64,000 nt of DNA. Source: an uncultured Lachnospiraceae bacterium (GTDB lineage: Bacteria; Bacillota; Clostridia; Lachnospirales; Lachnospiraceae). The stretch spans positions 1 through 64,000 of the forward strand of contig CAKRWT010000001.1 of the NCBI GenBank assembly GCA_934418125.1. Reading direction: 5' to 3'. Below the pieces are notes generated by a model. That model was not told the DNA's origin and ran no database searches. It worked only from the letters and a program-made list of their open reading frames with translations. Position 1 is the stretch's first letter; every line of letters begins with the position of its first letter. The position numbers and the translations under genes were made by a program. Shown here piece by piece: positions 7,403 through 18,700 of this stretch.

Positions 7403-9752
7403 TTACTTTAATACGACTAATTGGGATTGACATGATAACGATTGATATTCGATAAACCACATACAATGCAACACATGCAATAACCCACATCCACGTATAA
7501 CTGTTTAATTCAATATAAATGTCCGTAACCTGATTAATGTAATTTGATATTGCCACCAGAATACGTTCAATCACCAGACATCCAATCAGTCCCCCAAATA
7601 TAATAACGATAGAATATACATTGATTACCATTTTCTTTATGGTTGATGTTTTATATCCTACAATACTAAACACCGCGATATTATGTCTGTTATCCTTTAT
7701 ATTCAGATATGCCAGCAATAATGAAATACTCATTACCAGAATGACCGTTAAAACTACCAGGATTGGAATCATGCTCATACTTCCGTTGATTACTGATTTC
7801 ATATTGTCGATCACTTCATTCTTTCGTTTTACAGAATAGTTGCAATCATCTGCTATGTTCAACTCTTCGGATGCAAATTCAACATTATAATTCTGATCAT
7901 CAACATGTTCGAGATAATGCTTGACATCACTGATGTTCATATAAACTGCCGAATCATATGCCAGCGGATTTATTCCCTGTATTGTTACATCGTAGCTCTT
8001 CTTGTCTTTTCCTTTTATACTGATGACATCACCTTCCTGAAGCCCATAGTTGTACGCCATTTTCTTAGACACAATTATCGAATTCCCATTCTCCAGTTTC
8101 TGAAGCAGATTGACATCCTGATTCAGAAGCTTCATGAAAGAAAAGTCCTCCTCCACAAAATAACATACAACAGACGAATTAATCTTCGTATCACCCTTTG
8201 CAAGTATATACATATCAGCTACAATCGCTTTATCGTCACCTTCGCGTTTGTCCTGCATATCATCGTACGTATAGACATATTCATACTGGATTGCAGTCTG
8301 TAATTCTTTGATTGGATTCGTGGTCAAACCCCAGATTGCTGCTGCAAAATTCAACATCACGAATGAAATACCGGTCATAATAAGCATCACGAATATTCGT
8401 CCGACATTCTGTGACATGAATTCCAGTTTCATACGTGTAATAAATGGAATTCGTCTTAGGGTTCCTCCGATAAACTCTGATACCCTTCCCATCTTCTTTT
8501 CGATTCGGTTCGCCATCAGATTCAGAACGGGTTCTGATACTTTCTTCATCCCCCTAAAAAAGCACACAAGCACCATCAGGACTGTAATCGCAATACACAA
8601 TTCTAATGTTAGCACATAGTCAAATGTAATATCTGGTACAATATAGTTAAACGTATTCAGATAATTCCTGCTATATCCAAACGACTGCGTATATCCTAAC
8701 AGCAAACCTATGAAAAAGCCGATGCAAATTGGCATTACAAATACGAAAAATGAAACTGCAATCTTACATTCTGAAAATCCCATCGCTTTTAAGATACCAA
8801 TGCATTTTTTATACTGATTAAACTGGTTTTCAATAATCTGAAACATAATCAGGATAATCGTAACAAGAAAAATTACGATTCCAACCATCATAAAAGCCAG
8901 ACTAGTGTCAAAATTAGACCGCAATGTCTCGTAATTCATAAGTTCATTGCTTTTTTGAACACTCACAATATCTTCATCGTCCATCATATCCTGAATAATC
9001 TGATCAAGTTCTTCATGACTTTGTTCCTTGGAAAATCGACCAAGATACATCAGTTCACTGTCACCAGCTACTTCATCAAAATCATGTTTGGTCATGCATA
9101 CGCCACCATTTGATTCTGTATTCATATTTTTTGCATATTTACTATTATAAATCAAACTTTCGGATGGCTGATAATACAAGCCGACAATTTGATAGTCTTT
9201 CTCATCAATACAAAAGGTATCTCCTGCTGCCAGCTGCTTTTTATTTGCATATTGCACAGATAGTAATATTTCACCGTTATTAAGATTCTCTGTTCCTTCA
9301 ACAATTACAACCTTATCCAGGTCTCCCTCTTTATATGTCATGTATAACGTCTGTTGTTCATCCACGACATATTTTCGTTCCAGTAGTGTTGTTTCAAGAT
9401 TATACTCTTTTTTTAATTCCGAAATTCTATCATCGTAATATGGTATCAAATCCACATGATATTCCTTTATCAGCTCGTTCATGCTTTTCTCGGCCAAATC
9501 CTCAGGCTTCATCTGATACTTATCCACGATTTCATTGGTTTCCTCATCAGACAGCTCCAGATTCGGTAACAGTCTGATTTCCTCCAGATTACAGGAGTTA
9601 AGTTCGTCTTCGTAGCAATTCTTCATTGGCATATTGCCATAATACAGATAAGAAAACAGTAACCCCATAATCACAGAAATCAGCAACAGTAACAGCAAAA
9701 ACAACTTATTCTTCACCAACCCTTTCAGGTTGTTCTTTATTAGTATTTTCAT
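7383..9752 (-). CDS. FtsX/MacB-like ABC transporter permease
   Basis: A 789-residue membrane subunit of an ABC exporter. Order: TM helix at residues 15-37, a large outer domain to about 285, three helices with the FtsX-type region to about 410, a second start-like helix near 455, a second outer domain, then three helices to the C-terminus, which ends in the usual short basic tail. It should pair with the MacB/LolD-type ATPase encoded by the end of the preceding NRPS gene. The ATG at 9752 overlaps that gene's TAA by one base (TAATG), so the two are translationally coupled. An upstream in-frame GTG is less likely. Role: export of, or immunity to, the NRPS product (inferred). Confidence 0.85.
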   Translation of the reverse strand: MKILIKNNLKGLVKNKLFLLLLLLISVIMGLLFSYLYYGNMPMKNCYEDELNSCNLEEIRLLPNLELSDEETNEIVDKYQMKPEDLAEKSMNELIKEYHVDLIPYYDDRISELKKEYNLETTLLERKYVVDEQQTLYMTYKEGDLDKVVIVEGTENLNNGEILLSVQYANKKQLAAGDTFCIDEKDYQIVGLYYQPSESLIYNSKYAKNMNTESNGGVCMTKHDFDEVAGDSELMYLGRFSKEQSHEELDQIIQDMMDDEDIVSVQKSNELMNYETLRSNFDTSLAFMMVGIVIFLVTIILIMFQIIENQFNQYKKCIGILKAMGFSECKIAVSFFVFVMPICIGFFIGLLLGYTQSFGYSRNYLNTFNYIVPDITFDYVLTLELCIAITVLMVLVCFFRGMKKVSEPVLNLMANRIEKKMGRVSEFIGGTLRRIPFITRMKLEFMSQNVGRIFVMLIMTGISFVMLNFAAAIWGLTTNPIKELQTAIQYEYVYTYDDMQDKREGDDKAIVADMYILAKGDTKINSSVVCYFVEEDFSFMKLLNQDVNLLQKLENGNSIIVSKKMAYNYGLQEGDVISIKGKDKKSYDVTIQGINPLAYDSAVYMNISDVKHYLEHVDDQNYNVEFASEELNIADDCNYSVKRKNEVIDNMKSVINGSMSMIPILVVLTVILVMSISLLLAYLNIKDNRHNIAVFSIVGYKTSTIKKMVINVYSIVIIFGGLIGCLVIERILVAISNYINQVTDIYIELNSYTWMWVIACVALYVVYRISIVIMSIPISRIKVNEIIYE

Positions 9753-12700
9753 TATACCCACTCCACTTCTTCAACAGACATTCTTGTTTGATTCTCTTCA
9801 ATTTTTGTAATGTTGCCATCACGCATATAAACAACTCTGTCTGCTATATTAGCGATTAAATTATTGTGAGTAACAATAACGATTGTAACACCTCGTTCTT
9901 TTTGAACCTCCTGTAACAGCTTTAGCACCTTAATACCGGTGTTCGTGTCTAGCGCTCCTGTTGGTTCATCACAGAACAATATATTGGTCTGCTTTGCAAG
10001 TGCTCTTGCAATAGATACGCGCTGCTGTTCTCCACCAGAAAGCTGGGATGGGTACTTCGACATTTTTTTCTCCAGTCCAATTGCCTTTAGAATTTCTTCG
10101 ATGTCAGTTTTGTTCTCTGCCAGATAATTTCCGACTTCTACATTATCACGCACCGTCAGGTTCGGTATCAGATGATACTGTTGAAAGATAAATCCTATAT
10201 GATTCTTTCGTACGTTCAACACCTGTTTCCTGCTCTTATAGTTAATCGTTTCATTGTAATAACTTACACGTCCCTCATCAGGTGATTCAAGTGTACTTAG
10301 CACATTTAAAAGAGTTGACTTCCCTGATCCAGAAGTTCCAAAAATTACAACAAATTCTCCCTGATATACCTCCAAATCAACTCCTGCTAATGCCTGTACT
10401 TTCGCTTCATCCTTACCAAATGCTTTTTTTACATTCTCTGCCTTGATTAAGATTTCTTTCTTATTACTCATACCATTCTTGTTGTTCTTGTCTTTTTTAT
10501 TCATCAGCGTTTCCTTTACAAGTTTATATATGATTTCTCTATTATATTTCAGACTTTCCCTGTCATTCAACATTGACAAATGTGATCCACGTGCCTCTAT
10601 ATACTGTACGTCTTGTTCTATGCACTGATTCCATCCGTGTCTGGTATCTTTTTCCGTTTCTTCAAATACATCCTCCGATAACAGATTGTACACTGCTACC
10701 TTCTCTAGCTTCTCGAATCTATTTTTATGCTTATCGCAATATCCCTGATAGGTTTCTGCCTCTTTCAGGAAATTAGCCCGCTCCATTTGAATCATATGCT
10801 GAACTTGAGGTGATTGCAGCAGGTCTTCGCTCATATTTGAGGATTCCAAAAAGTCTTTTAGCATTCCGTCAATATTTTCCTCTGTCAGCGTTACAAAATC
10901 GAGTCCTGTCTGCCATTTGAATCCATCAATCATTACAATGCGATTCACATGAATCCCCTTCTCTTTCTGCAGATACAACGCTGTATCATATGCAATGTTC
11001 GCTCCTCCTGAATATCCAATAAACAGATATGGTTCCTGCATCTGCTGTTCCATAATATACGCTGCATACTGCTTACTCATTCCCTGGGTTGCAGTCAGAT
11101 GGAATACATGCAGTTTCAATTCCTCATATGGTGCGAACAGTTTTTCATAAACCGGTAAATACGCAACCTTTAGCATTGCCGGCGGGAATAAGAATACGTT
11201 CTTTGTTCCTGTTTTATTTATCACATTCACATAATCCTGGTCAGATTGGTTCAGATATCCAAATGCTCCGTTTTTAAGTAACTCATTTGCATCTAGGTTG
11301 ACTAGCTTTTTCAAATTAGCTTCAAAAAATCGCACAATCTGTTTTATTTTCCATTCTTTAATTCGTGCACTATCATATCGTAGATTGCAATATAGTTCGC
11401 CGTCCCGAATTGCCATATTTACCAGAATTCTATTTTGCATCTGAATCTGATCTGACACTTCTTTTCCCATAGACAGCGGTTCCCAATGCAGCCCAAGTTC
11501 TTCATTTGAAAGATTCGAAAACTCGCCCAGATAATTAAACATCGTTGCGGCTTGTGTATTAACCGGACTAAGTTCATTTGTCATAGTACTTAATACTGAA
11601 TATCCAATTCCGTTATTCGGAACACAATCTATTTTCCCACGAATATAGCTCATACGGTCCTGTATTGCCTTGTGGTTATTATCAAATCTGATATGCAGTG
11701 GATATACTGCAGTAAACCATCCAACAGTATGTGCAACATTCAGTCCAACTAACTTATCATCTCTTCCATGACTTTCCATAAAGACTGTCATATCATTTGT
11801 TTTTTCTGCTTTCATCTGTGCCATGGAATAGCAGGTCAATAGTACATCCTGCAGGTTATAATCCGGTAAATAATTCAATTTATCGCGAAGTTGTGTTGTA
11901 AGTTTCTTATGAATGCGTACCTCGTAATACTTCGATTCTCCAACACTACACAATTCGGTTTGCTGTTTTGAATGTAGTGCCATAGAATGTGAAGCTTTTG
12001 AACCTTCACTTTCTGGAAGTGCGCTAATCTGCTCTTTCCAAAAATCCACTTCATCTTCGAGAAGATGATTCTCTACAATCTCCTGTAGTCTCTTACCCCA
12101 GTCAACAATTGAATAGGTCTTCTTCGGTAATTCGATTGTCGTTCCTTCCTTTGCACACTGGTAAGCCAGGAACAAGTCATCAAAAATGATTCTCATTGAA
12201 ATCGCATCTGAGGCGAAATGGTGTAAGATAATCAGTATATATTCACTACTTTCTGTTTTCAGTACAACTACCCGAATCGCAAGTCCCTCTTCAAGTTTGA
12301 AGCTTTGCTGATACTCAGTTGCAGTCTGATTTAACTGTGCATCACGACACTCAATCTCTTCTATTGCCGTTTGCACCTTTGAAGCCGGAAGTATCTCAGC
12401 CTTTTCATCTCCATATCGATAACGGATTCGAAGGCCGTCATGTACCTTCACTACTTCTGCTAACGCATCACTTAACGCCGTTCTATTCACGGGCTGTTCT
12501 GATTTGATTAGCATAGACTGGTTAAAATGATTATATGAAGTTTCACTAGCACTATTCAAAAACTGCTTATACGCCGGAAGCAGTATCATGTCTCCAGCTA
12601 CTTCCTCCTGCGAAATATTAGATTTTTTACTTTTTAAAAACTTTGCCAACTGACGAATCTGTGGATATCGAAGAATATCATTAATCTTGATATCATAATC

Positions 12701-15694
12701 GTTCAACTGTGATATAATTCGTATCGCCTGAATAGAATCTCCCCCAAGACTGTAAAAATTATCATCTATACTGATATGTTCTACATTCAGGATCTTTTGA
12801 TATACCGAAACAAGCAATTCCTCTTCTTCATTTGTCGCCTTCGCTTCACCATGTCCCGTTTCTTTCCTATAATTCACGGCCAGTTCTTTCAACTTCTTTA
12901 AATCAGTTTTCCCACTAAGTGTCATTGGCATCTCATCAATTTGAATGATGCGGGATGGAATCATATAGTATGGAAGCTTTTTCATTAGAAACTCCATACA
13001 GTGCTCAGTCGAAACTGGATTTGCTGCCTTTACAAATGCAACCAGATTCTGTTCTACACATACCACGCTTGCTTTTAGTATCTCTTCTACTAGTAAGAGT
13101 AGCTGTTCAATTTCTTCAATTTCAATTCGATATCCATGGATTTTTATCTGAGAATCATTTCTACCAATAATTTCAATCATGCCATCCTGATTCCAGTATC
13201 CAAGATCTCCCGATAAAAACAGGGTTTGATCCACCCCTGGTACATATCGCATCTTCTCCCGGGTTAACGTGTCGTTATTCAAATACCCCGAAAACAGGCC
13301 AATTCCTGCAATACAGATTTCTCCAATCATACCTATTCCACATAATGAGTTACCATTCATAATCAGAATACCTGTATTATCAATTGGAGTTCCAATTGAT
13401 ACAGAGTTCTTCTTCGCATCCACACCCTTACATAGATAACAGGTCACATCAACAGTTGTCTCTGTTGGACCATATACATTATAGACGTTAGCATCTGTTG
13501 TTTTAATGGCAATTGCATCGATCAGTTCTGGTTTTAATGCCTCTCCACCAATAATATATTCCTTAGTTTCTACCTGCCCCTCATTTGAGTGGAACAGTAG
13601 TTCTATATAGGATGGTGTACCATCAGTAATCATAATATGATTGCTATTCAGATACTCCCACATACTACCTGTATTCTGCTTAATACGATCCGTAATCAAA
13701 TGCAACGTGTGTCCGTATAATAATGCTGTAAATATCTGCTGTACTGATGCATCAAACATTGGACTTGCAATTAACGCAACGTCTGTATGTTCATACCCGC
13801 TATAAATCATACGATTCAGATAATTTACCAGGTTAATTACAGCCTGTTCTTTGATTTCAACTCCCTTCGGGGTTCCTGTTGTGCCAGATGTATATAATAT
13901 ATACAGATTTTCGTGTTTCCTATTTTGGCCCGAATTGACAGACATCACTCCGGTAGTAACTGTCTTAACATTTATATATGGCAAATGTATACCTTCTACT
14001 GAGTCATCCGTAAGTACAAGTTTTGCTTCACTATCCTTCACAATATAGTCAATACGACCAGAAGGGATTCCTTTTTCAACTGGAATGTATGTACAGCCAC
14101 ATTTGATTGCAGCATAGATTCCAATAATCATTTCGATGCTTTTTTCACATAACACCAACACTCTGTCATCAGCTGTCACTCCATGCTCTGCAATACTGGT
14201 TGCAACTGCATTCACTCTCGCGCCCAGCTCTGTATATGTAATCTTCTGGTCTTCACACTGAAGCGCAATCCTCTCTCCACATTGATCAATCTGTTCTTCT
14301 AAACGTTCTATAATCGATTCGAATTCAAGCTCTCGCTGTTCTCCATAAGAGCTCGTTACAATCTTTTGCTCTTCCTCACCCGAAATCATTGTAATATCCT
14401 GAACCTGCTTATGTGGTGAGCACACAACATCTGTTAAAATCTGTACAAAATGTGCCATTGCCAGCTTGGCTTCTTCCACCGACAGTAGCTCTTTGTTATA
14501 GTTGATATGAAACTCGTACTGGTCATTTTTGATAACGGCCAGTGACAGTGCATACTCTGTTTCTTCCTGTTTGTTATCGATTTCTATATCCAGCCCCTCG
14601 GTGTTCGCCTGTTCCGATTTATCAACATAGTAATTTTCGAAAATGTACAAACTATGGATTAACTCTCCTCCAATTTCTGACACCTTTGCAACCTCATACA
14701 GAGGATAGTAATCAAATCGTTCGCTATCTAACGACTGACTCTGAAGCTCCCTAATCAACTCATCACAAAACTTCTCTGCTCCTGTATTCAGTCTTACCGG
14801 AATCGTATTAATAAACAGTCCCACTGCCTTTTCGATGTTTCTTAAATTCGCATTTCGTCCAGAAACTACTTTTCCATATACAATCTCTGGTAAATGATTC
14901 TGCTTAGCAAGAAATAACCCCCAGGCAAACTCAATAACACTGCTAAATGTTACCCTTAATCTTCTACTAAGTTCTTCTACTTTCTCCCTGATTTCCTGTG
15001 ACAGTACCTGTACTTCTTCGCCACAGCCCTTATTCTCTTTCGTTAATGTAATAGTAGGTCGGATTCTGCTATCCTGACTGTAATCACAAAGTACATTGCT
15101 CCAGTATTCCTTTGCTGCCTGAGGATTCTGAACATTCAGCCAGTCAATGTACTCACCATAATCAAATATCTGCCTATTGGTTTTTATCAGATTCTCTTCA
15201 GAGGTTCCCTGTTCCAACGCATGATAAAATGAGAAGAAATCATTTAACAATATTGCCATACACCATCCATCTAGGATAATATGATGAAAACTCCATATTA
15301 ATACATTTTCATTATCTGAAATATGTGCAATTGTTACTCGCAGCAGCGCATCATTCATCAGATCAAATCCGCGTTCCTTATCCTGTTGTTCGATTACAGC
15401 TACCTGTTCTTTGGTTGCCTGTACCTCAATGCATTCGATCTCACGATTGGCCAATACAACCTGTTTTGGCTCGCCCTTCGCTTTATGAAATATAGATGTT
15501 CGTAACACACTATGTTTCTTTCCCAAAATTCGCAAACTTGCTTTCACATAATCCAGATTCAACGCCCCATGTACTGCGATAGATTTCTGAATAAAATACG
15601 AACTGGTATTACTATCTTTCAAATAGGTATACAGCATGCCTCGTTGCATAGGTGTTAAGCCATATACTCTTTCAATGTTGTTCTTCGTTGCCAT
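9752..15694 (-). CDS. NRPS B: C-A-T-E-TE fused to an ABC ATPase
   Basis: A 1980-residue protein. Condensation domain with HHIILDG near 140. Adenylation domain with [11 protein letters not shown] near 605, NVYGPTETT and [11 protein letters not shown]. Carrier site LGGDSI near 983. Epimerisation-like domain with HHFASDA near 1160, ESHGRD and TVGWFTA. Thioesterase with GYSGG near 1561 and a late GSHLSML histidine. Then, in the same frame, a complete ABC ATPase ([28 protein letters not shown]). The specificity residues read D-A-Q-D-I-G-V-V-D-K, one step from the known Gln code. The N-terminus looks like a docking partner for the E domain of NRPS A. The ATG at 15694 with GAGGAAAG is preferred over an earlier GTG. 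An internal AAGGA (10516-10512) and ATG (10504) could also yield a free 250-residue ATPase. Confidence 0.9.
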   Translation of the reverse strand: MATKNNIERVYGLTPMQRGMLYTYLKDSNTSSYFIQKSIAVHGALNLDYVKASLRILGKKHSVLRTSIFHKAKGEPKQVVLANREIECIEVQATKEQVAVIEQQDKERGFDLMNDALLRVTIAHISDNENVLIWSFHHIILDGWCMAILLNDFFSFYHALEQGTSEENLIKTNRQIFDYGEYIDWLNVQNPQAAKEYWSNVLCDYSQDSRIRPTITLTKENKGCGEEVQVLSQEIREKVEELSRRLRVTFSSVIEFAWGLFLAKQNHLPEIVYGKVVSGRNANLRNIEKAVGLFINTIPVRLNTGAEKFCDELIRELQSQSLDSERFDYYPLYEVAKVSEIGGELIHSLYIFENYYVDKSEQANTEGLDIEIDNKQEETEYALSLAVIKNDQYEFHINYNKELLSVEEAKLAMAHFVQILTDVVCSPHKQVQDITMISGEEEQKIVTSSYGEQRELEFESIIERLEEQIDQCGERIALQCEDQKITYTELGARVNAVATSIAEHGVTADDRVLVLCEKSIEMIIGIYAAIKCGCTYIPVEKGIPSGRIDYIVKDSEAKLVLTDDSVEGIHLPYINVKTVTTGVMSVNSGQNRKHENLYILYTSGTTGTPKGVEIKEQAVINLVNYLNRMIYSGYEHTDVALIASPMFDASVQQIFTALLYGHTLHLITDRIKQNTGSMWEYLNSNHIMITDGTPSYIELLFHSNEGQVETKEYIIGGEALKPELIDAIAIKTTDANVYNVYGPTETTVDVTCYLCKGVDAKKNSVSIGTPIDNTGILIMNGNSLCGIGMIGEICIAGIGLFSGYLNNDTLTREKMRYVPGVDQTLFLSGDLGYWNQDGMIEIIGRNDSQIKIHGYRIEIEEIEQLLLLVEEILKASVVCVEQNLVAFVKAANPVSTEHCMEFLMKKLPYYMIPSRIIQIDEMPMTLSGKTDLKKLKELAVNYRKETGHGEAKATNEEEELLVSVYQKILNVEHISIDDNFYSLGGDSIQAIRIISQLNDYDIKINDILRYPQIRQLAKFLKSKKSNISQEEVAGDMILLPAYKQFLNSASETSYNHFNQSMLIKSEQPVNRTALSDALAEVVKVHDGLRIRYRYGDEKAEILPASKVQTAIEEIECRDAQLNQTATEYQQSFKLEEGLAIRVVVLKTESSEYILIILHHFASDAISMRIIFDDLFLAYQCAKEGTTIELPKKTYSIVDWGKRLQEIVENHLLEDEVDFWKEQISALPESEGSKASHSMALHSKQQTELCSVGESKYYEVRIHKKLTTQLRDKLNYLPDYNLQDVLLTCYSMAQMKAEKTNDMTVFMESHGRDDKLVGLNVAHTVGWFTAVYPLHIRFDNNHKAIQDRMSYIRGKIDCVPNNGIGYSVLSTMTNELSPVNTQAATMFNYLGEFSNLSNEELGLHWEPLSMGKEVSDQIQMQNRILVNMAIRDGELYCNLRYDSARIKEWKIKQIVRFFEANLKKLVNLDANELLKNGAFGYLNQSDQDYVNVINKTGTKNVFLFPPAMLKVAYLPVYEKLFAPYEELKLHVFHLTATQGMSKQYAAYIMEQQMQEPYLFIGYSGGANIAYDTALYLQKEKGIHVNRIVMIDGFKWQTGLDFVTLTEENIDGMLKDFLESSNMSEDLLQSPQVQHMIQMERANFLKEAETYQGYCDKHKNRFEKLEKVAVYNLLSEDVFEETEKDTRHGWNQCIEQDVQYIEARGSHLSMLNDRESLKYNREIIYKLVKETLMNKKDKNNKNGMSNKKEILIKAENVKKAFGKDEAKVQALAGVDLEVYQGEFVVIFGTSGSGKSTLLNVLSTLESPDEGRVSYYNETINYKSRKQVLNVRKNHIGFIFQQYHLIPNLTVRDNVEVGNYLAENKTDIEEILKAIGLEKKMSKYPSQLSGGEQQRVSIARALAKQTNILFCDEPTGALDTNTGIKVLKLLQEVQKERGVTIVIVTHNNLIANIADRVVYMRDGNITKIEENQTRMSVEEVEWV

Positions 15695-15705
15695 TTCTTT
15701 CCTCA

Positions 15706-18700
15706 CTATGCGTTATACATCGCACATAACTCATCCCATTCGTCTTCTGCTATTTGTTCCGTACTTACATCTGAAACAGTAATCACTTTCTCATGCTTAC
15801 CAAAACAAAGTGTCTTCATCTGTTCTAATACATCCATAACGTTTTTCTCTAATTTCTCAATATCAGATTTTGAATACTGTGCATTTCCATATTCAAGTTC
15901 AAACAATACACTATCTGCCTTTGTAAATCCGTTAATTGTAAGTAACGATTCGTCTTTATTTTCCTTCGCACACATCTCTCCTAAATCCAAATCCGATAAT
16001 GCAAAGAATTCATTTTCTTTCAATGTCGCTCCAACATCACCAAGATAGTTAAACATCACATCTGGTACAAAATCGTTCATCTTCTCATGTAGAATATATT
16101 TCTTAATTCCATATCCTAACTGATAAAGACTGGCCATCTTGACCGTATCTTTCACATGCACCATTGTGTTTTGTATTGTATCCTTTAAATCTAGTACTAC
16201 AGGAAAAATGCTGGTAAACCATCCAACTGTTCGATCAAGTGAATTTCCTTCCTGTATCACTTCTCTTCCATGTCCCTCCAGACTCACCATTATGCGCTTA
16301 CGCTTGGTCAAATCACACAATGCTACCATAAATGCTGTCATATATACAACATTTGCATCCATTCCATATACCTCTCGACAAGCCAAAAGAAGCTCATTCA
16401 TTTCTCGTTTGTCTAAGAGAATTCTATGCTGTGTCACCCCATCTGTTCCATGTAACACCTTCCTATGATTCTCTGTTTCAAATTGCTCAAGCCATGTATT
16501 CCAATACTGATTTTCTACAGTAAAGCCTGACGAATTTGCATACTGTTCCAAAGCCTCTGCCCAAGTCTGAACAGAAGTTGTCTTTGCCGGAAGCTGCAGT
16601 TCTATTCCCTTAGAACATTCTTCATACAATTGTACAAAGTCGTCTAGTAAAATTCTCCATGAAACTCCATCAATCACAAGATGATGAGCCACGAACAACA
16701 GATAGTCACCATCGCCCGTGGATAGAATAACTGCCTTGCATAATGAGCCATGTTCAAATGAAATGCTCTTTTGTACTTCATTACAAGCCTGCTCCATATT
16801 CTTCGTACCATTGATACTAACTGTAGTAACATCCACAAATTCATGCGCACGATCTTTTTCCTGAATTCTCAATGAACCATCCGCCCATTTTGCACGTAAT
16901 ACATCATGATGTTCCACCAGATGTCCCATTGCCTGTTCCACCCATTCAGTTTGAACTGGTTTCATTCCCTGCAATAATACTGCCTGATTATAATGCGTTT
17001 CGTTTGGCAACTTCATCTCTTTAAAGTACTCATAAATTGGCGTTGCTTTTACGGGTCCTTTCACATCCTCATTCTCACCTGTTTCACCTGACAGTTCTCT
17101 ACAAAGTGAAGCGATTGCTTCTACTGTAGGATTCGAAACAATTTCCTTGGAGGTGATTTCATATCCGATTTCCTTGCATTTTGCAACAAACATCATACTC
17201 TTAATGGAATCACCACCGTACTCAAAGAAATCATCCGTAATACCTAGTAGTTCGTAACCAAGTACGTTCCGGAATATCTCTAGAATCTTAGCTTCTTTTT
17301 CATTCCCTGGCTCTACGAAGGTATTCATAATTGGAGTCTCAATATCCGGCAGTGAGTTTCTGTCTAACTTACCATTTTTCGTAATTGGAATCTTCTCTAT
17401 TGTTGTCCAGTACATTGGAATCATATAAGACGGCAGCACCTGCTTAATTTCCTTCTTAATCAACGAAAAATCCACTCGATCCTGATATACAAGATATGCA
17501 AACAGATTTCGCTTTCCACCATTATCAATTCGGTCAATTACCACACACTCTTTGATGTCATACTGGTTCTGCTTTAGGATTGCATTTTCGATTTCCTTTA
17601 GTTCAATACGGAAACCGCTAATTTTTACCTGCTGATCAATTCGTCCCAGATATTCAATGCTTCCATTTTCCTGTATTCTCGCCAAATCTCCTGAGCGGTA
17701 AATCATTTTATCTGTTAACTTTGGTATCGATACGAACTTTTCTTTCGTTAATTCATTTCGGTTCAGATATCCACTAGACAATCCGGCTCCATATACACAC
17801 AGTTCACCTGGCATACCTACACCGCATAACTGCTCTCCTTGCAACAAATAGATTCCAAGTGTCGGAATTGGTAATCCGATATCACTGATACCACTTGCTA
17901 TTTCTTCGTCTCCGATTTCTTTGTACGTTACGTGAACTGTTGTTTCCGTAATTCCATACATATTAATAATCCGAACCTGTGGATTATACTGTTTCCATTC
18001 TGCAAGTTTTCTTGGGTCTAGCATTTCACCACCGAATATCAGATATCGCAACGAATCAATTCTCTCTTTATCCATCCCAAGCATCAAGGCATAGAATGCA
18101 GAAGGCACCTGGTTTAGCACCGTAATCTGGTTGTCCTTTATCAGTCGAATAATTGCGAATACATCTCTGGTTTCTTCTAATGACGGAACAACCAATTTTC
18201 CTCCATATAACAGGGCTCCATACATTTCCCAAACAGAAAAATCAAACCCATAATAGTGAAATAGTAACCATGTATCCTTCTCAGAAAACTGAAATTGAAA
18301 CTCGTCATTGAATAACAATCTCACTACATTACTGTGGCAAATTGGGACCCCTTTGGGTTTTCCTGTGGTTCCAGACGTATAGATTACATACAGCTCATCC
18401 TCCGGATTAATCTGTACATTCGGATTCTCGTACGTCTTACCTGTATCAAATGATTTCACATTCAGAACATTTTCATGTGAGATTTTGATTTCATTTTCTG
18501 TTGCAAGTAACACGGCCTTTGCCAAACAGTCTTCAATCATATACTGAATTCGTTCCTCTGGATAATTAGGATCCATAGGCACATAAACTGCTCCTGCTTT
18601 GATAATACCAATAATTCCGTACAGGATATCCACCGTTCTATCAGAAATAAAGGCTACATAATCTCCCGGTTTTACACCTGACTGAATCAGATTTTGTGCT

